NCBI RefSeq assembly: GCF_009604405.1
Contig: NZ_WEGK01000008.1
Location: 186,001 to 250,000 of the forward strand
Direction: 5' to 3'
Length of the DNA: 64,000 nt
From: Nocardia macrotermitis
Lineage (GTDB): Bacteria; Actinomycetota; Actinomycetes; Mycobacteriales; Mycobacteriaceae
Shown: in pieces, positions 45,391-54,117 of the stretch
Numbering within the stretch: position 1 is the first letter of the stretch
How the letters are laid out: the number at the start of each line of letters is the position of its first letter
Translations under genes and position numbers: made by a program
Notes under the pieces: model-generated
Told to the model about the DNA's origin: nothing
Database searches by the model: none
Seen by the model: only the letters and a program-made list of their open reading frames with translations

Positions 45391-45905
45391 GTTCCGGCAT
45401 TTCCCGAGTAGATAAGCACTCCGAAGTAGACGTCTTCGAGTAGATCGATCATGACCGAGTCGCCGGTGTCGGCCAGCGCTTCGGCGATCAGGCGGTGCAC
45501 CCTGAGACCGATCTTGTCACGCAGCAGCACGGCATTGGCGTCCGAGCTGCACATCGCAATCGTGACCGCGCGGGCGAGGGCAGGTTCGCTGGCCATCAGA
45601 AGTGCCAGTTCACACAGAACCGTGACAGCTCGCGTAGAAGGATCCGCCGATTTGGTCTTCGGCGGTTCGATACCGGCCACCCGGTGCCAATACACCTCGG
45701 CGACGAGGTGGTTCTTGGAGGCGAAGTATGTGTATGCCGTGGCTCGACCGACCCCCGCCCGGGCTGCGGCGGCCTTGATCGTCAACGCCTCATAATCGAC
45801 GTCACGCAGAATCGCGACCGCTGCGTCGACAAGGGCCTGCGCGACGTCAGCCTTCTTGGCAGTCAGGCGTCGACGGGTCTGCTCCGTACCGGAAAAAGTG
45901 GACAC
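45315..45905 (-). CDS. TetR family regulator, paralogue 1 of the cluster
   Basis: The start is placed at the GTG complementary to 45903-45905 (protein STFSGTEQTRRRLTAKKADV), giving 196 residues; a longer frame to 46094 is low in quality and antisense to the next gene. The helix-turn-helix is ALTIKAAAARAGVGRATAYTYFASKNHLVAEVYW. The second TetR at 50519-51091 has the nearly identical RATAYTYxxSxxHLVAEVYWxR segment. The GTG lies inside the operator element 45899-45924, so the gene is almost certainly autoregulated, perhaps with a very short or absent leader. It is the prime candidate, with its paralogue, for the repressor of the regulon. Confidence 0.88.
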   Translation of the reverse strand: MSTFSGTEQTRRRLTAKKADVAQALVDAAVAILRDVDYEALTIKAAAARAGVGRATAYTYFASKNHLVAEVYWHRVAGIEPPKTKSADPSTRAVTVLCELALLMASEPALARAVTIAMCSSDANAVLLRDKIGLRVHRLIAEALADTGDSVMIDLLEDVYFGVLIYSGNAGTYSEAELCRTIENAVLHLFGIPSAS

Positions 45906-45924
45906 AAATCTAGACGGTACTCCA
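45899..45924. promoter_or_regulatory. Operator 4 of the GTCTAGAC regulon
   Basis: TGGAC-ACAA-ATCTA overlaps TAGAC-GGTA-CTCCA, a near-symmetric 26-base element. It covers the start codon of the TetR gene 45315-45905. Confidence 0.75.
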
Positions 45925-46029
45925 ATTATTTCGAGATGCACTTTCCACTGGAAGCTCACCACGAGATCCCGCTGCCCAACGCGGGCTCGTCTCCGGACAA
46001 CGTTCCGCTGCCGAACTCCGCGCGGCGCC

Positions 46030-46779
46030 CTACGATCCGCGGGTGGCCTCGCACCCCTGCGAAGGTTCGGTCGGTAGGCCGTACTGTGCGGCAATGCCCT
46101 CGAGCAACAGGGTAATCCGGCGCTGAAAAGCCTCGACAGTGAAAGGGTCGCGCCCGGAGCGCGCGATCGATCGCAGGCCAGGATAATCGTCGATCGGAGC
46201 GCGCGAGGTCATCGCCAAGATTCGGGCAAGCCACGGACGGCCTTGTTGCGCATGGACATACTCTCGGTGCGCTTCGCTGACGCTGCCGAGCGCCAACTCT
46301 GTGATCGCGGAGTAGACATCGAGCGCATCGTCGGGGCCGAGTCCTCCAGCACACAGCGCATCGAGGGCGTCGCCGACGAATGCCAGTTCGCCATCGTATT
46401 CGGCGGCGCCGCTGAGGAATTTCTCCAGCAGGGCGGGTTCAGCGGTCAGCGTAGTGCGAATATATGTGGCGTAGTCGCGCAACCAGCTCGCCCAGTGCTG
46501 ACCTTCGTAGCGTGGGGGCGGCGCTGCGGTGAGAGTCCGCCGCGCGACGAGTCTCAGGAGTTCGTCCTGGTTCTTGACGTGGTGGTAGAGGCCCGGAACG
46601 CTGACGCCCAGGTGCTGCGCGACACGTCGCATGGTGGCGTTTTCGGGTCCGATCTCGAGCACTGCCTGAACGATGGCGTCGGGATCGATTCGCCGAGGTC
46701 GGCCGCGCTGCGAGGGCATGGGCGGGCGCTGTTCCATAGCTGGCAACTTATCTCGCCGGCACAGTGGCTGCCTCGTCAC
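46030..46779 (-). CDS. TetR family regulator at the end of the F420-oxidoreductase operon
   Basis: The longest form (249 residues) starts at a GTG whose GTGA overlaps the stop of the oxidoreductase gene, which suggests coupling. An ATG at 46737 (MEQRPPMPSQRGRPRRIDPD) is the other likely start. The helix-turn-helix is TMRRVAQHLGVSVPGLYHHVKNQDELL, with a C-terminal domain of usual size. It is not closely similar to the two paralogous TetRs of the cluster. As the last gene of the operon it may repress that operon; GATAA-N3-TTATC at 49046-49058 is a possible site. Confidence 0.88.
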   Translation of the reverse strand: MTRQPLCRRDKLPAMEQRPPMPSQRGRPRRIDPDAIVQAVLEIGPENATMRRVAQHLGVSVPGLYHHVKNQDELLRLVARRTLTAAPPPRYEGQHWASWLRDYATYIRTTLTAEPALLEKFLSGAAEYDGELAFVGDALDALCAGGLGPDDALDVYSAITELALGSVSEAHREYVHAQQGRPWLARILAMTSRAPIDDYPGLRSIARSGRDPFTVEAFQRRITLLLEGIAAQYGLPTEPSQGCEATRGS

Positions 46780-47864
46780 TGTCCCCGGTAGACGTCCAGG
46801 ATCGGAGCCAACTCGTCGGGCGTCGCGCCGTGCAGGATGACGCGGTCGGCGCCGTAGCCGAATTCGTCGCGGATGCGTTCAGCACATTGCTGAGCTGTAC
46901 CTGTCGCGGCGGGTTCGAGCCACTGGTCGGGGATCAAGGTGGCGATATGTTCGATCTGGGCACTGGTGGCCTTGCTATCGATCCCACCGCCGATCGACTG
47001 CACGACCGGATCATCGCGGAAGCGTTGCAGCACAGCAGGGTCCCAATCGTTGGTAGTGACCATCAGATCGCCGTAGCCCTGCAGGTAGGTAGCAAGGCGA
47101 GCGACTGTCTTCTGCAGTCGCAATTCTTCGGGCAAATGGTCACCGACAGTGGCCAGGCAGGACCAAACTCGTACGCTGTCGGGATCGCGTCCGGCCTTCT
47201 CGGCGGCGCGTTTGACGGTCGTGACGCACCGTCGCACCGTCTCGGGCGGGAAGTAGGTGTGCAGGATGACATCATCGAAAGCGCGACCACCGAGTTCCAG
47301 TGTGCGAGGGCCGAATGCGACCAGGGCCAACGGGATGTCTTCGCGAAAGTCGCTGTCCAGGAACAAGACCGGATAGTTGCCGATCGGCCCGTCGTGGTTC
47401 AGAACGACCTCACCGCGCCACAATCGCCTCATCACAGCGGCGAAGTCCTCCATCTGCGCGGTAGTCACCGCCGGGATGCCGAACCCCGCGTACAGCGCCC
47501 CGATGCCTCGTCCGATACCGAGGGTGAAACGCCCGTTGGAAAGCCGGTGCAAGGTAGTCGCCCACGAACCGGTTATCAGCGGGTGGCGGGTGTTGTGATT
47601 GGTGGCCGCGGTGGCGATCCGCATGCGAGAGGTCACCGCGCACGCCGCGCCGGTCAACGTCGCCGCTTCCTTGACGTTCCAGCGTTCGGAAATGAATGCG
47701 GTGCCCAGTCCGAGTTCCTCGCCGCGCCGGGCCTCCGCGACCAGCGAGGCCGGCCCGTCGCCGCCGGCTCCGGCGAGTAAGTAGCAGCCGAGTTCGGTAA
47801 GCGCCTCTGGCGCAACGGCATCGCGATCGCCGAGTTGCGCGGCAGTGTGTACCGGATCAGTCAT
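46776..47864 (-). CDS. LLM-class F420-dependent oxidoreductase (TIGR03857-like)
   Basis: This 362-residue protein has the luciferase-like barrel pattern: GDGPASLVAEARRGEELGLGTAFISERWNVKEAATLTGA, then ATAATNHNTRHP, LSNGRFTLGIGRG, and a C-terminal VILHGATPDELAPIL. F420-dependent members of this family reduce or oxidise ketones, alcohols or activated alkenes in actinobacteria. Cofactor use is inferred from family resemblance. It overlaps the kinase-like gene upstream by eight bases and the TetR gene downstream by four, so all three form one operon. Confidence 0.9.
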   Translation of the reverse strand: MTDPVHTAAQLGDRDAVAPEALTELGCYLLAGAGGDGPASLVAEARRGEELGLGTAFISERWNVKEAATLTGAACAVTSRMRIATAATNHNTRHPLITGSWATTLHRLSNGRFTLGIGRGIGALYAGFGIPAVTTAQMEDFAAVMRRLWRGEVVLNHDGPIGNYPVLFLDSDFREDIPLALVAFGPRTLELGGRAFDDVILHTYFPPETVRRCVTTVKRAAEKAGRDPDSVRVWSCLATVGDHLPEELRLQKTVARLATYLQGYGDLMVTTNDWDPAVLQRFRDDPVVQSIGGGIDSKATSAQIEHIATLIPDQWLEPAATGTAQQCAERIRDEFGYGADRVILHGATPDELAPILDVYRGQ

Positions 47865-48933
47865 GGATCAGTCCTCGGACGAGCGAGAAGGTGTCGTGTT
47901 CGCGCAGGGCGCGGCAGCCGCGCCGAAGCATGGCCAGCATCATGTCGTCGCCGCGATCGGTCCCGGCAGTGAATGCGAGGCCCAGGGTGGTGATCAGCGG
48001 AACTTGCAGCGTGCCGAGCCGATAGTCGGTCCAGCACTCGGTTTCGGAGTAGTCGCGCACACCGTGGCCCAGCAGCGCGGTGTGATAGTGCGTCACGAGT
48101 CGACGCTCGTGTTCGCGACGCTGATCGGGCTGCAGACTGGTAGTGAGGAAGTACGACAGATCGCGAGCCGGCAAGCCGATCGACAGCGTCTGCCAGTCGA
48201 CGACCGTGACGGCTTTGTCGGCCGCATTGATGAGGAGATTGTCCAGTCGGTAATCACCGTGCAGAAGGCAGAAGCGGTCGGGCTCGGCGAGTAGCCATGT
48301 CTCGATGAGTTCAGCCGCTTCACGCACAGTGTCGCGATCCTCCGCGTTCAGTTGCGCGCCGAGTTTCTCGATTGTGGTTTCGGCGGCGAGCCGGGCAAAT
48401 TCTCCCATGCCGCGGGCGAAGTCGCTGCCACCTCTGGGCATCGATGCCGCCGGGAAGTCCAGCCACGCCGGATCACACCAACGGGGTCCGTGCAGGCCCG
48501 CAAGCGCTTCGACGGCAACCCGAGCCAACTCCGGGTCGCAGCCTGCGATCTGGTCCCCCTGCTCGGCGGGCGCAAGATCATCCATGACCAGCACGAAGTC
48601 GGCGCCGTCGCGATCAATCGCACAGTGGTAGACGGTAGGCACCGGGACGGCGAGGGTATGCGCGACGTCGCGATAAAAGGCGTGTTCGGCGCGGTACCCC
48701 AGGGCGACGCGCTCGCGCACAGCGTCGTCCTGTGACGGTAACTTGACCACCACCGTGCGAGGCGAAGCGGGCGCGGCACGGCCGAAACTCAACTGAGCCC
48801 GGTAGGTGGCACCGGTCTGTCCGGTCCCGATCGGCGTGACCAAAGCGTCCTGGATCTGCACACCGAGGATGTTGGACAACCATGATGCGGTGATGTCCGC
48901 GGGGCCATGTGGAAGCGCGAGCTCGAGAGTCAC
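47857..48933 (-). CDS. Phosphotransferase (aminoglycoside-phosphotransferase-like kinase fold)
   Basis: This 358-residue protein has a GTG start. It shows the APH-like kinase signature: a TGQTGATYRAQLSF nucleotide loop, VVVKLPSQ (Lys), FVLVMDDLAP hinge, LLHGDYRLDNLL (catalytic HxDxxxxN form) and VTVVDWQTLSIGLPARDLSYFL (metal-binding Asp). Such proteins in catabolic clusters of actinobacteria are usually called phosphotransferase or acyl-CoA-dehydrogenase-associated kinases; substrates are unknown. It is the first gene of a three-gene operon with the F420 oxidoreductase and TetR. Confidence 0.9.
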   Translation of the reverse strand: MTLELALPHGPADITASWLSNILGVQIQDALVTPIGTGQTGATYRAQLSFGRAAPASPRTVVVKLPSQDDAVRERVALGYRAEHAFYRDVAHTLAVPVPTVYHCAIDRDGADFVLVMDDLAPAEQGDQIAGCDPELARVAVEALAGLHGPRWCDPAWLDFPAASMPRGGSDFARGMGEFARLAAETTIEKLGAQLNAEDRDTVREAAELIETWLLAEPDRFCLLHGDYRLDNLLINAADKAVTVVDWQTLSIGLPARDLSYFLTTSLQPDQRREHERRLVTHYHTALLGHGVRDYSETECWTDYRLGTLQVPLITTLGLAFTAGTDRGDDMMLAMLRRGCRALREHDTFSLVRGLIHD

Positions 48934-49045
48934 AAGTCACTCGTTTCTTAGTGGGGCACAACGTATTCAGACGTGCAGTCCAAGGTCTTGCCGGGCCCGA
49001 TGCAGGCCTGCCTCGCAGAGCGGAAGGCGTTACCATTTAGATTTC

Positions 49046-49058
49046 GATAATACTTATC
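49046..49058. promoter_or_regulatory. Candidate operator GATAA-N3-TTATC upstream of the kinase-like operon
   Basis: A 13-base dyad in an unusually AT-rich patch about 115 bases upstream of the GTG at 48933. It could serve the operon's own TetR. Confidence 0.35.
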
Positions 49059-49069
49059 TTTATTATTCG

Positions 49070-49091
49070 GGTGTGTCAACCGTCACACACC
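49070..49091. other. Inverted repeat with 7-base arms
   Basis: GGTGTGT and ACACACC flank an 8-base loop. It has no T-run, so it is not a clear terminator. It lies in the 628-base gap 48934-49561, which otherwise holds operators 5 and 6 and no convincing gene. Confidence 0.35.
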
Positions 49092-49306
49092 GCGTGAGCG
49101 TCCTCGACGTTCAACGCGAGAGGTCGGAACGCACACTCACCGCCAGGCACACCACTGTCACCGATTGCGCGGACAGGTCGCATCGACGCTGCCGCCTCAG
49201 CCGGGGGCGGTTGCGGCACCTCTTCCCCAAGCCGACATGCGGGCTGACCGCACTGTGTCTTCATACTGCTCCCGAGTTCGATACCCGAGCCAGGCTACTG
49301 CCTATG

Positions 49307-49332
49307 CAGATCGACGTCTAGACACATATCCA
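49307..49332. promoter_or_regulatory. Operator 5 of the GTCTAGAC regulon
   Basis: CAGAT-CGAC-GTCTA overlaps TAGAC-ACAT-ATCCA, centre GTCTAGAC. It lies about 230 bases upstream of the lipoprotein gene. Confidence 0.7.
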
Positions 49333-49408
49333 CTTTCGCGATCGCACCAGGTGAACCCCAATTGTGAACAACGACATCGGCCAGGATTCGAGACGGCGCC
49401 CGCATATT

Positions 49409-49434
49409 TGGCCCAAAGTCTAGACAGCAGTCCA
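49409..49434. promoter_or_regulatory. Operator 6 of the GTCTAGAC regulon
   Basis: TGGCC-CAAA-GTCTA overlaps TAGAC-AGCA-GTCCA. It lies about 130 bases upstream of the lipoprotein start, a normal place for promoter control. Confidence 0.75.
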
Positions 49435-49561
49435 TTTTTGCGTCATCGTTCACTGCACGAGTTCACCGTCGGGCCACACCCATGAACCACTGCACGGGAT
49501 CTCGGACCACCGCAGAGGTGACGCCTGGACCGTCACCCATCTCGACAAAGAGGGAAATCTC

Positions 49562-50074
49562 ATGCGCAACAGACGTTTTCAGCGGCTCACAGCCTGCGCG
49601 AGCCTCGTGACCATCGCCGCGGCGATGGTGACAGGCTGTTCGAGCACCAAGAGCTCCAGCACGACCGCTTCCAGTTCATCGACCGCCGCGACCACGACCA
49701 CTAGCGCGACAGCGGCGGCGTCCGCGGACCCCGCTCTTACTCAGGCCGTGACCAGCGCCTACCAGACTCTCTTCGACGCCACTCTCCCAATCGCTCAGCG
49801 CACGAGCGCTGTCGAAAACGGTACTGCGTTGACACCCGCACTCAGCACGCTGGCAGCCAATCCCCAGACGCAAGGCACCTCCGCGACTGTCTCCTCGGTA
49901 CTTCGAGCCGACGCGAGCCATGCCCACGTGACCTACACACTGTTGATTCACGGAAACCCGGTCTTGCCCAACCAGAACGGCCAAGCTGTACAAGTAGGCG
50001 GCCAGTGGAAGGTCGCAGCTGCGACCTTCTGCACCCTCCTGACCCTGCAAGGCACCCACTCACCGGCCTGCTGA
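49562..50074 (+). CDS. MTB12-like low-molecular-weight lipoprotein
   Basis: This 170-residue protein starts at an ATG with AGAGGGAAA upstream. A signal peptide with lipobox VTGC (Cys26) is followed by a Ser/Thr-rich linker (SSTKSSSTTASSSSTAATTTT) and a domain of about 110 residues: DPALTQAVTSAYQTLFDATL ... VLRADASHAHVTYTLLIHG ... VGGQWKVAAATFCTLLTLQG. This is the pattern of the mycobacterial MTB12/CFP-2 antigen family, small NTF2-like exported lipoproteins. It is expected to be anchored to the outside of the cytoplasmic membrane. Two operator elements precede it, so it belongs to the local regulon. The role may be ligand capture; this is inference. Confidence 0.88.
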   Translation: MRNRRFQRLTACASLVTIAAAMVTGCSSTKSSSTTASSSSTAATTTTSATAAASADPALTQAVTSAYQTLFDATLPIAQRTSAVENGTALTPALSTLAANPQTQGTSATVSSVLRADASHAHVTYTLLIHGNPVLPNQNGQAVQVGGQWKVAAATFCTLLTLQGTHSPAC

Positions 50075-50518
50075 CTCACTGTCTGTTCGCTACCGGCCCA
50101 CCTCGGCCCGCGTGGTAGGTGCGCTGGGGCAAATGAGGGCGCTGACCGTCACCATCGCAGCACGAACTGGACTGGTCTCCGCGGTCGCCGCCTGTGGTGC
50201 GCGTCTCGAGCCCGGCGTCCGTCGGCCGGCCGAGTCGCGGTTGATCACCGCCGCCGCATGCCGATTCGGCCGCGCTCGATGACGCCGGTTACCACGACGA
50301 ACTCTCCCGCGCCTGCGACCGCAGCTTGTCGATGCTGGAACAAGTTGTGACACAGTGTGTTTCGCTGCTCACCTCCACCATCGCGTTGGCCGCGGCAGTG
50401 GTGACGGCCGGATTCCCGCATCCGGCGCTACCGATCGTCGTGCTGTCCAAGCCCCTCGCAATAAGCACAGATGTACAAGATCCAGGCCGACCTGTACGCA
50501 CGGGTCGGCCGGAACAAC
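50075..50518. other. Gap without a supported gene
   Basis: Rightward at about 50278-50513 the frame reads LDDAGYHDELSRACDRSLSM and LTSTIALAAAVVTAGFPHPAL. It looks protein-like but has no start signal or recognisable family and runs into the 3' end of the TetR gene. It may be a decayed gene end. No operator element is present. Confidence 0.3.
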
Positions 50519-51091
50519 TTACGACAGCTGGTCGAGGACGAGCTCTTCCAGGAGGTCCGCGATATCGGTGTACGCGACTTCCCCGGAGCCGGCGCGCACG
50601 ATTGCGCCGGTGAACAGCAACTCGAGCAGCAACACGGTTTTCGCGTCACCATCGGAGCCGACGGCGGCGGCGATCAATTTGTGGATGTAGCGGCTGGTCT
50701 CTTCGCGCAGCAACTTCACGTCCGGATCCGGACTGTTCAACGCGACCGCGATCGCATGACCGAGGGCCGGCTCATCGGCAACCACGAGAGCCAGGTATCG
50801 CAGCACACCGACCACGCGCACGGCGACCTGCGGGGAATCGGCGTCGGCGGGTGAACCAGAGGTCAAACGCCGCCAGTACACCTCCGCCACCAGGTGCTCT
50901 CGCGAAGAGTAGTAGGTGTAAGCGGTTGCGCGAGCAACACCGGCCTGCATCGCGACGGACGGCAACGTGAGTTCGTCGTACCCCACCGCGCGCAATGTCT
51001 CGACGGCGGCGTCAGCCAGACGCTGCACTGTTTCAGCGCGCTTGCCGGTCAGAACACGGCGGGCCGGTGCCGCAGGAGAAACATCGGACAT
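50519..51091 (-). CDS. TetR family regulator, paralogue 2 of the cluster
   Basis: The start is placed at the ATG complementary to 51089-51091 (MSDVSPAAPARRVLTGKRAE), giving 190 residues; the frame is open to 51142 but without support. The helix-turn-helix is LTLPSVAMQAGVARATAYTYYSSREHLVAEVYWRRL, very close to that of the TetR at 45315-45905. The ATG lies within operator 7, the same arrangement as in the paralogue. It probably binds the same or a similar operator family. Whether the two proteins share sites, compete or respond to different ligands is open. Confidence 0.88.
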   Translation of the reverse strand: MSDVSPAAPARRVLTGKRAETVQRLADAAVETLRAVGYDELTLPSVAMQAGVARATAYTYYSSREHLVAEVYWRRLTSGSPADADSPQVAVRVVGVLRYLALVVADEPALGHAIAVALNSPDPDVKLLREETSRYIHKLIAAAVGSDGDAKTVLLLELLFTGAIVRAGSGEVAYTDIADLLEELVLDQLS

Positions 51092-51110
51092 ACGTCTAGA
51101 CGTTACTACA
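51085..51110. promoter_or_regulatory. Operator 7 of the GTCTAGAC regulon
   Basis: CGGAC-ATAC-GTCTA overlaps TAGAC-GTTA-CTACA. The first unit covers the start codon of the second TetR gene. Confidence 0.75.
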
Positions 51111-51279
51111 GCGGCCGATGTCATCGATGTTGCCGCCACCATGGCGCCGGACGACCCACGCCGCGGCGCCCGGCCCCGACGTGCGCATTACCGAGGTGAA
51201 ACTTCGAGCCCTCCAGGAAATTCGGGCACCGAGCCGGGGCTACGAGCGACATCGACGGCCGCTCGCGTCGGCGGTGAGG

Positions 51280-51387
51280 CAAGTACAGCACCGGATCGTC
51301 GTCTATCGTAATGCGACCGAAATCCAGTGCGACCGTTGTGGTTTTCTTGCTTTCCACCCCCGAGAGGTCATCGACGCCGGTGGACAT
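51280..51387 (-). pseudogene. Fragment of a conservon GTPase (CvnD-like)
   Basis: The frame reads MSTGVDDLSGVESKKTTTVA and LDFGRITIDDDPVLYL. This is the switch region of the MglA-like GTPases found in actinobacterial conservons, where GVDDLS ... KTTTVAMDFGRI is strongly conserved. The P-loop before it and the GTPQ and later parts after it are missing. It lies directly after the roadblock gene; the DUF742 gene (CvnC) that normally sits between is absent, so one deletion removed CvnC and most of CvnD. Confidence 0.7.
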
Positions 51388-51414
51388 CGAAGTTCGCCGA
51401 ACGACCATCGCGAC

Positions 51415-51831
51415 TCAGTGGGCGGGAGGATCGCGTCGGTAACCGCGCGGTTGTGTGGATAGGAATGCGCCGACTCGCGCCACCGTCACGTTCATTTCGT
51501 ACGCGACCATTCCCAGGTCGGTAGTGTTCGTGGCCTGCAAGGCGATGCACGCGTTCTCACCGGCCGCGGTCACGAACAGCACAGCATGCTCGAGTTCGAT
51601 CGCGGCCTGCCGGACCGCGCCGCCACGGAAACGGGACCCGGCACTGCGCGCCAGGCCGTGCAGTGTGGCGGACATGGCACCGAAGTGTTCCGCGTCCTCC
51701 CTGGTCATGCTGTTGGCCCGGCCCAGGACCAAACCGTCGGTTGAGTGCACCACAGCGTACTGGACCCCGGTCAGACGGTCGACCAAATCATCGAGCAGCC
51801 AATTCAGATCATCTGGGTGGGTAGTGGTCAC
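51415..51831 (-). CDS. Roadblock/LC7 protein (CvnB-like)
   Basis: This encodes 138 residues from a GTG start. DLNWLLDDLVDRLTGVQYAVVHSTDGLVLGRANSM and AEHFGAMSATLHGLARSAG are the typical actinobacterial roadblock/LC7 pattern, with QAAIELEHAVLFVTAAGENACIAL as the later strands. In conservons it partners with the histidine-kinase-like protein and the small GTPase. It starts nine bases after the stop of the kinase-like gene. Since its GTPase partner here is only a fragment, it may act with a GTPase encoded elsewhere or be non-functional. Confidence 0.92.
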   Translation of the reverse strand: MTTTHPDDLNWLLDDLVDRLTGVQYAVVHSTDGLVLGRANSMTREDAEHFGAMSATLHGLARSAGSRFRGGAVRQAAIELEHAVLFVTAAGENACIALQATNTTDLGMVAYEMNVTVARVGAFLSTQPRGYRRDPPAH

Positions 51832-51840
51832 GATGGGGTC

Positions 51841-54117
51841 CTATTCGGTCGATTCATTGAGAGGGCCGGATTCCCGAAGACTGCGGCGTGCTTGGCGAGT
51901 GCCGTTCGCGATCGCCGACATCACGCCTCGGGCCTCTTCCGGAGAACGCAATTGCGGCGAAAGTTGTTCAGGGGCTAATGGTTCGGCCAGTTCCGGAGCA
52001 AGGCTTTTCTGGCGTCGACGCCGCGGCAATCGGGGCCGGTCCTGGACGGCGGACAAGGTACCGGGCTCGGTGTCCGAGGCCTGAATGGCGGGCGCGGTAG
52101 CTGGCGGAGAGACAGCAGGCACCGGCGTTCGGGTGACCGAGACTTGCCGCTCCCGGCTCCTGGGCCGGTCTCCGCGCTCGGACTCGACCGAGGTCGGATC
52201 CTCCGCTGTGACCACCGCTTTCGGCATCAGTACGATTGCTCGGACGCCGCCGTAGTCGGACTCCGCGAGTTGGACCGAAATACCGTGCCCGGCACCCAGT
52301 CGCGCGACGACGAACAGGCCCAACCGGGAGTCTGTGAACAATCCTTGGACACCGAAATCTGGTGGCTTGCGAAGCATTTCGTTGATTCGCTCGAGGTCGT
52401 GCCGCTTGATCCCCATGCCCTGGTCACTGACTTCGATCACCACTCCTTTTCCAACCACCGTGGCAGAGACCTCTACCCGCGATTGGGGAGGAGAGAACGA
52501 CAGTGCGTTGTCGATCAGCTCTGCCAGCAGATGGATCAAGTCAGCGACAACGGGCCCCAGTGCACACACCGGCGGGACACGGCACGGACGAACACGCGCA
52601 TAGTCTTCCGTCTCTCCGACCGCACTGCGGATCAGGTCGACCAATGGAACCGGCCAGCGCCACTGCCGTCCCGGTCGACCGCCTGCCAGGATGATCAAGT
52701 TCTCGGCATTCCGGCGGCCGCGTGTCGCAAGGTGATCGAGTCTGAAAAACAGGTCCAGCAGCTCCGGATCTTCTTGCCGCTGTTCGGCTTCGTCCAGTAG
52801 TTCCAACTGCTTGTGCACCACGATCTGGCTTCTGTGGGCGATATTGAGAAATACCGCTCGGACCCCGTCCATGGTGCGCGCCTCGGCTGCCGCGGCAGCG
52901 ACAGCGGCCGTGTGCGCGTGATTGAATGCTGCGGCGACAGAGCCGATCTCGTCACTGCCGAAATCGAGCAGGCCGGTCGCGGTCTCGTTTTCGAGCCCCT
53001 CACCGCGGTTCAGTTTCGCTATCGTTTCGGGTAGCCGTTCCTCTGCGAGTACCAATGTCTCGATCCGCAGTCGGCGAAGCCGGCCGATCAGGCGGTTCGC
53101 CAGCCACAATGAAAGCGCGAAGGCGAGAATCGCGATACCGAGCATACCGATCCCGACCTCGAGAGAGTTTCGGGAACTGCGGTCCGCCGACAACACCGCG
53201 GCGTGATCTGCTCGATCACTTTGAGATTGCCACAAACCCAGCATCTTCTGATTGATCTGATCTGCGGCATCCTTCCAATCCGAAATACTTGCAGGCATCG
53301 CCGCCACCAGCTCGGGCTTTCCTGATGAGGTCATGTAACGGATCAGAAAGTCTTCCATCGCGCCGAGGACGCGCCAAGCAGGCGTGGCCAAGATATCTTT
53401 CACGGCAGCAGCGGCGGAGCCATCCAGATCTTCCGCCAACTGCGCGAGCTCGGTGCGCGAGTACCCGACAATATTTCGGTACTCGGCCAGCAGTTCGGGC
53501 GGCAGCGCAGCCCCGCTGGTAATCGCCGCGGAGAGGGCACTGCTGCGGGATATCCCCTCCATGGCTCGCGAGATGCGCAACACACCCGACAATGCAAACG
53601 TGACACCGCTGTCGTTGGCCGTCCGTTCGACCGCCAGCGTGCCACCGACCACGCTCGACAACAACTTCGTATAGATGCCGTACGCGTCGGCGATCGGCAA
53701 GACCCGCGCGTCGACTCGGCCGCGAATAATCGGCAACTGATCACGAAGGGCCGTAAAGCCCGCGACAGTGTCCTGCAAGTTTGCCGCGCCAACGTCAGCA
53801 AGGTCGGACGCCACGTGTACCAAACCTTGTATCGCGTTATCCAATCGCGTTCTGGCATCCCCCAGCTGAGCGCTGACATTCTGCCCGCCCGCCAATCGCC
53901 ACACCGAGAGCAGGCGCTCCTGCTCGACAGATGCGATCATCTCCCGGGAATATTTGTTTGCGTTCTCCAGAACAGAGGAGAAATTTCGCTCGTGCTGTCC
54001 CTCCCGCACAAGATAGACCGCCTCGGCCACACCTAGACCGAAAAGTGTCAAACTCGGCACGAGCGCGATCGCCAGAATTTTCGTTCGCACCCCTGGCCGC
54101 ATTGTCAGCCAAGACAA
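51841..54117 (-). CDS. Nitrate-sensor-domain histidine-kinase-like protein (CvnA-like)
   Basis: This 758-residue protein starts at a TTG with a GGAGGATCGG site. It has an N-terminal membrane segment (ILAIALVPSLTLFGLGVAEAVYLV), an extracellular nitrate/nitrite-sensing-type helical domain (about 45-310), a second membrane segment (VGIGMLGIAILAFALSLWLA), a HAMP region, a dimerisation region with NIAHRSQIVVHKQLELLDEAEQRQ, and an HATPase domain with LIDNALSFSPP (N box) and VSDQGMGI (G box). The C-terminal tail of about 130 residues is Pro/Arg-rich and disordered. The usual phospho-His is replaced by a conservon-type NIAHRSQ motif. It senses an unknown signal and normally works with CvnB-D. Confidence 0.93.
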   Translation of the reverse strand: MSWLTMRPGVRTKILAIALVPSLTLFGLGVAEAVYLVREGQHERNFSSVLENANKYSREMIASVEQERLLSVWRLAGGQNVSAQLGDARTRLDNAIQGLVHVASDLADVGAANLQDTVAGFTALRDQLPIIRGRVDARVLPIADAYGIYTKLLSSVVGGTLAVERTANDSGVTFALSGVLRISRAMEGISRSSALSAAITSGAALPPELLAEYRNIVGYSRTELAQLAEDLDGSAAAAVKDILATPAWRVLGAMEDFLIRYMTSSGKPELVAAMPASISDWKDAADQINQKMLGLWQSQSDRADHAAVLSADRSSRNSLEVGIGMLGIAILAFALSLWLANRLIGRLRRLRIETLVLAEERLPETIAKLNRGEGLENETATGLLDFGSDEIGSVAAAFNHAHTAAVAAAAAEARTMDGVRAVFLNIAHRSQIVVHKQLELLDEAEQRQEDPELLDLFFRLDHLATRGRRNAENLIILAGGRPGRQWRWPVPLVDLIRSAVGETEDYARVRPCRVPPVCALGPVVADLIHLLAELIDNALSFSPPQSRVEVSATVVGKGVVIEVSDQGMGIKRHDLERINEMLRKPPDFGVQGLFTDSRLGLFVVARLGAGHGISVQLAESDYGGVRAIVLMPKAVVTAEDPTSVESERGDRPRSRERQVSVTRTPVPAVSPPATAPAIQASDTEPGTLSAVQDRPRLPRRRRQKSLAPELAEPLAPEQLSPQLRSPEEARGVMSAIANGTRQARRSLRESGPLNESTE

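Noticed and set aside
49064..49485. Short frames in the gap before the lipoprotein
   Set aside because: No ribosome-binding sites or family motifs, and they run through operator elements.
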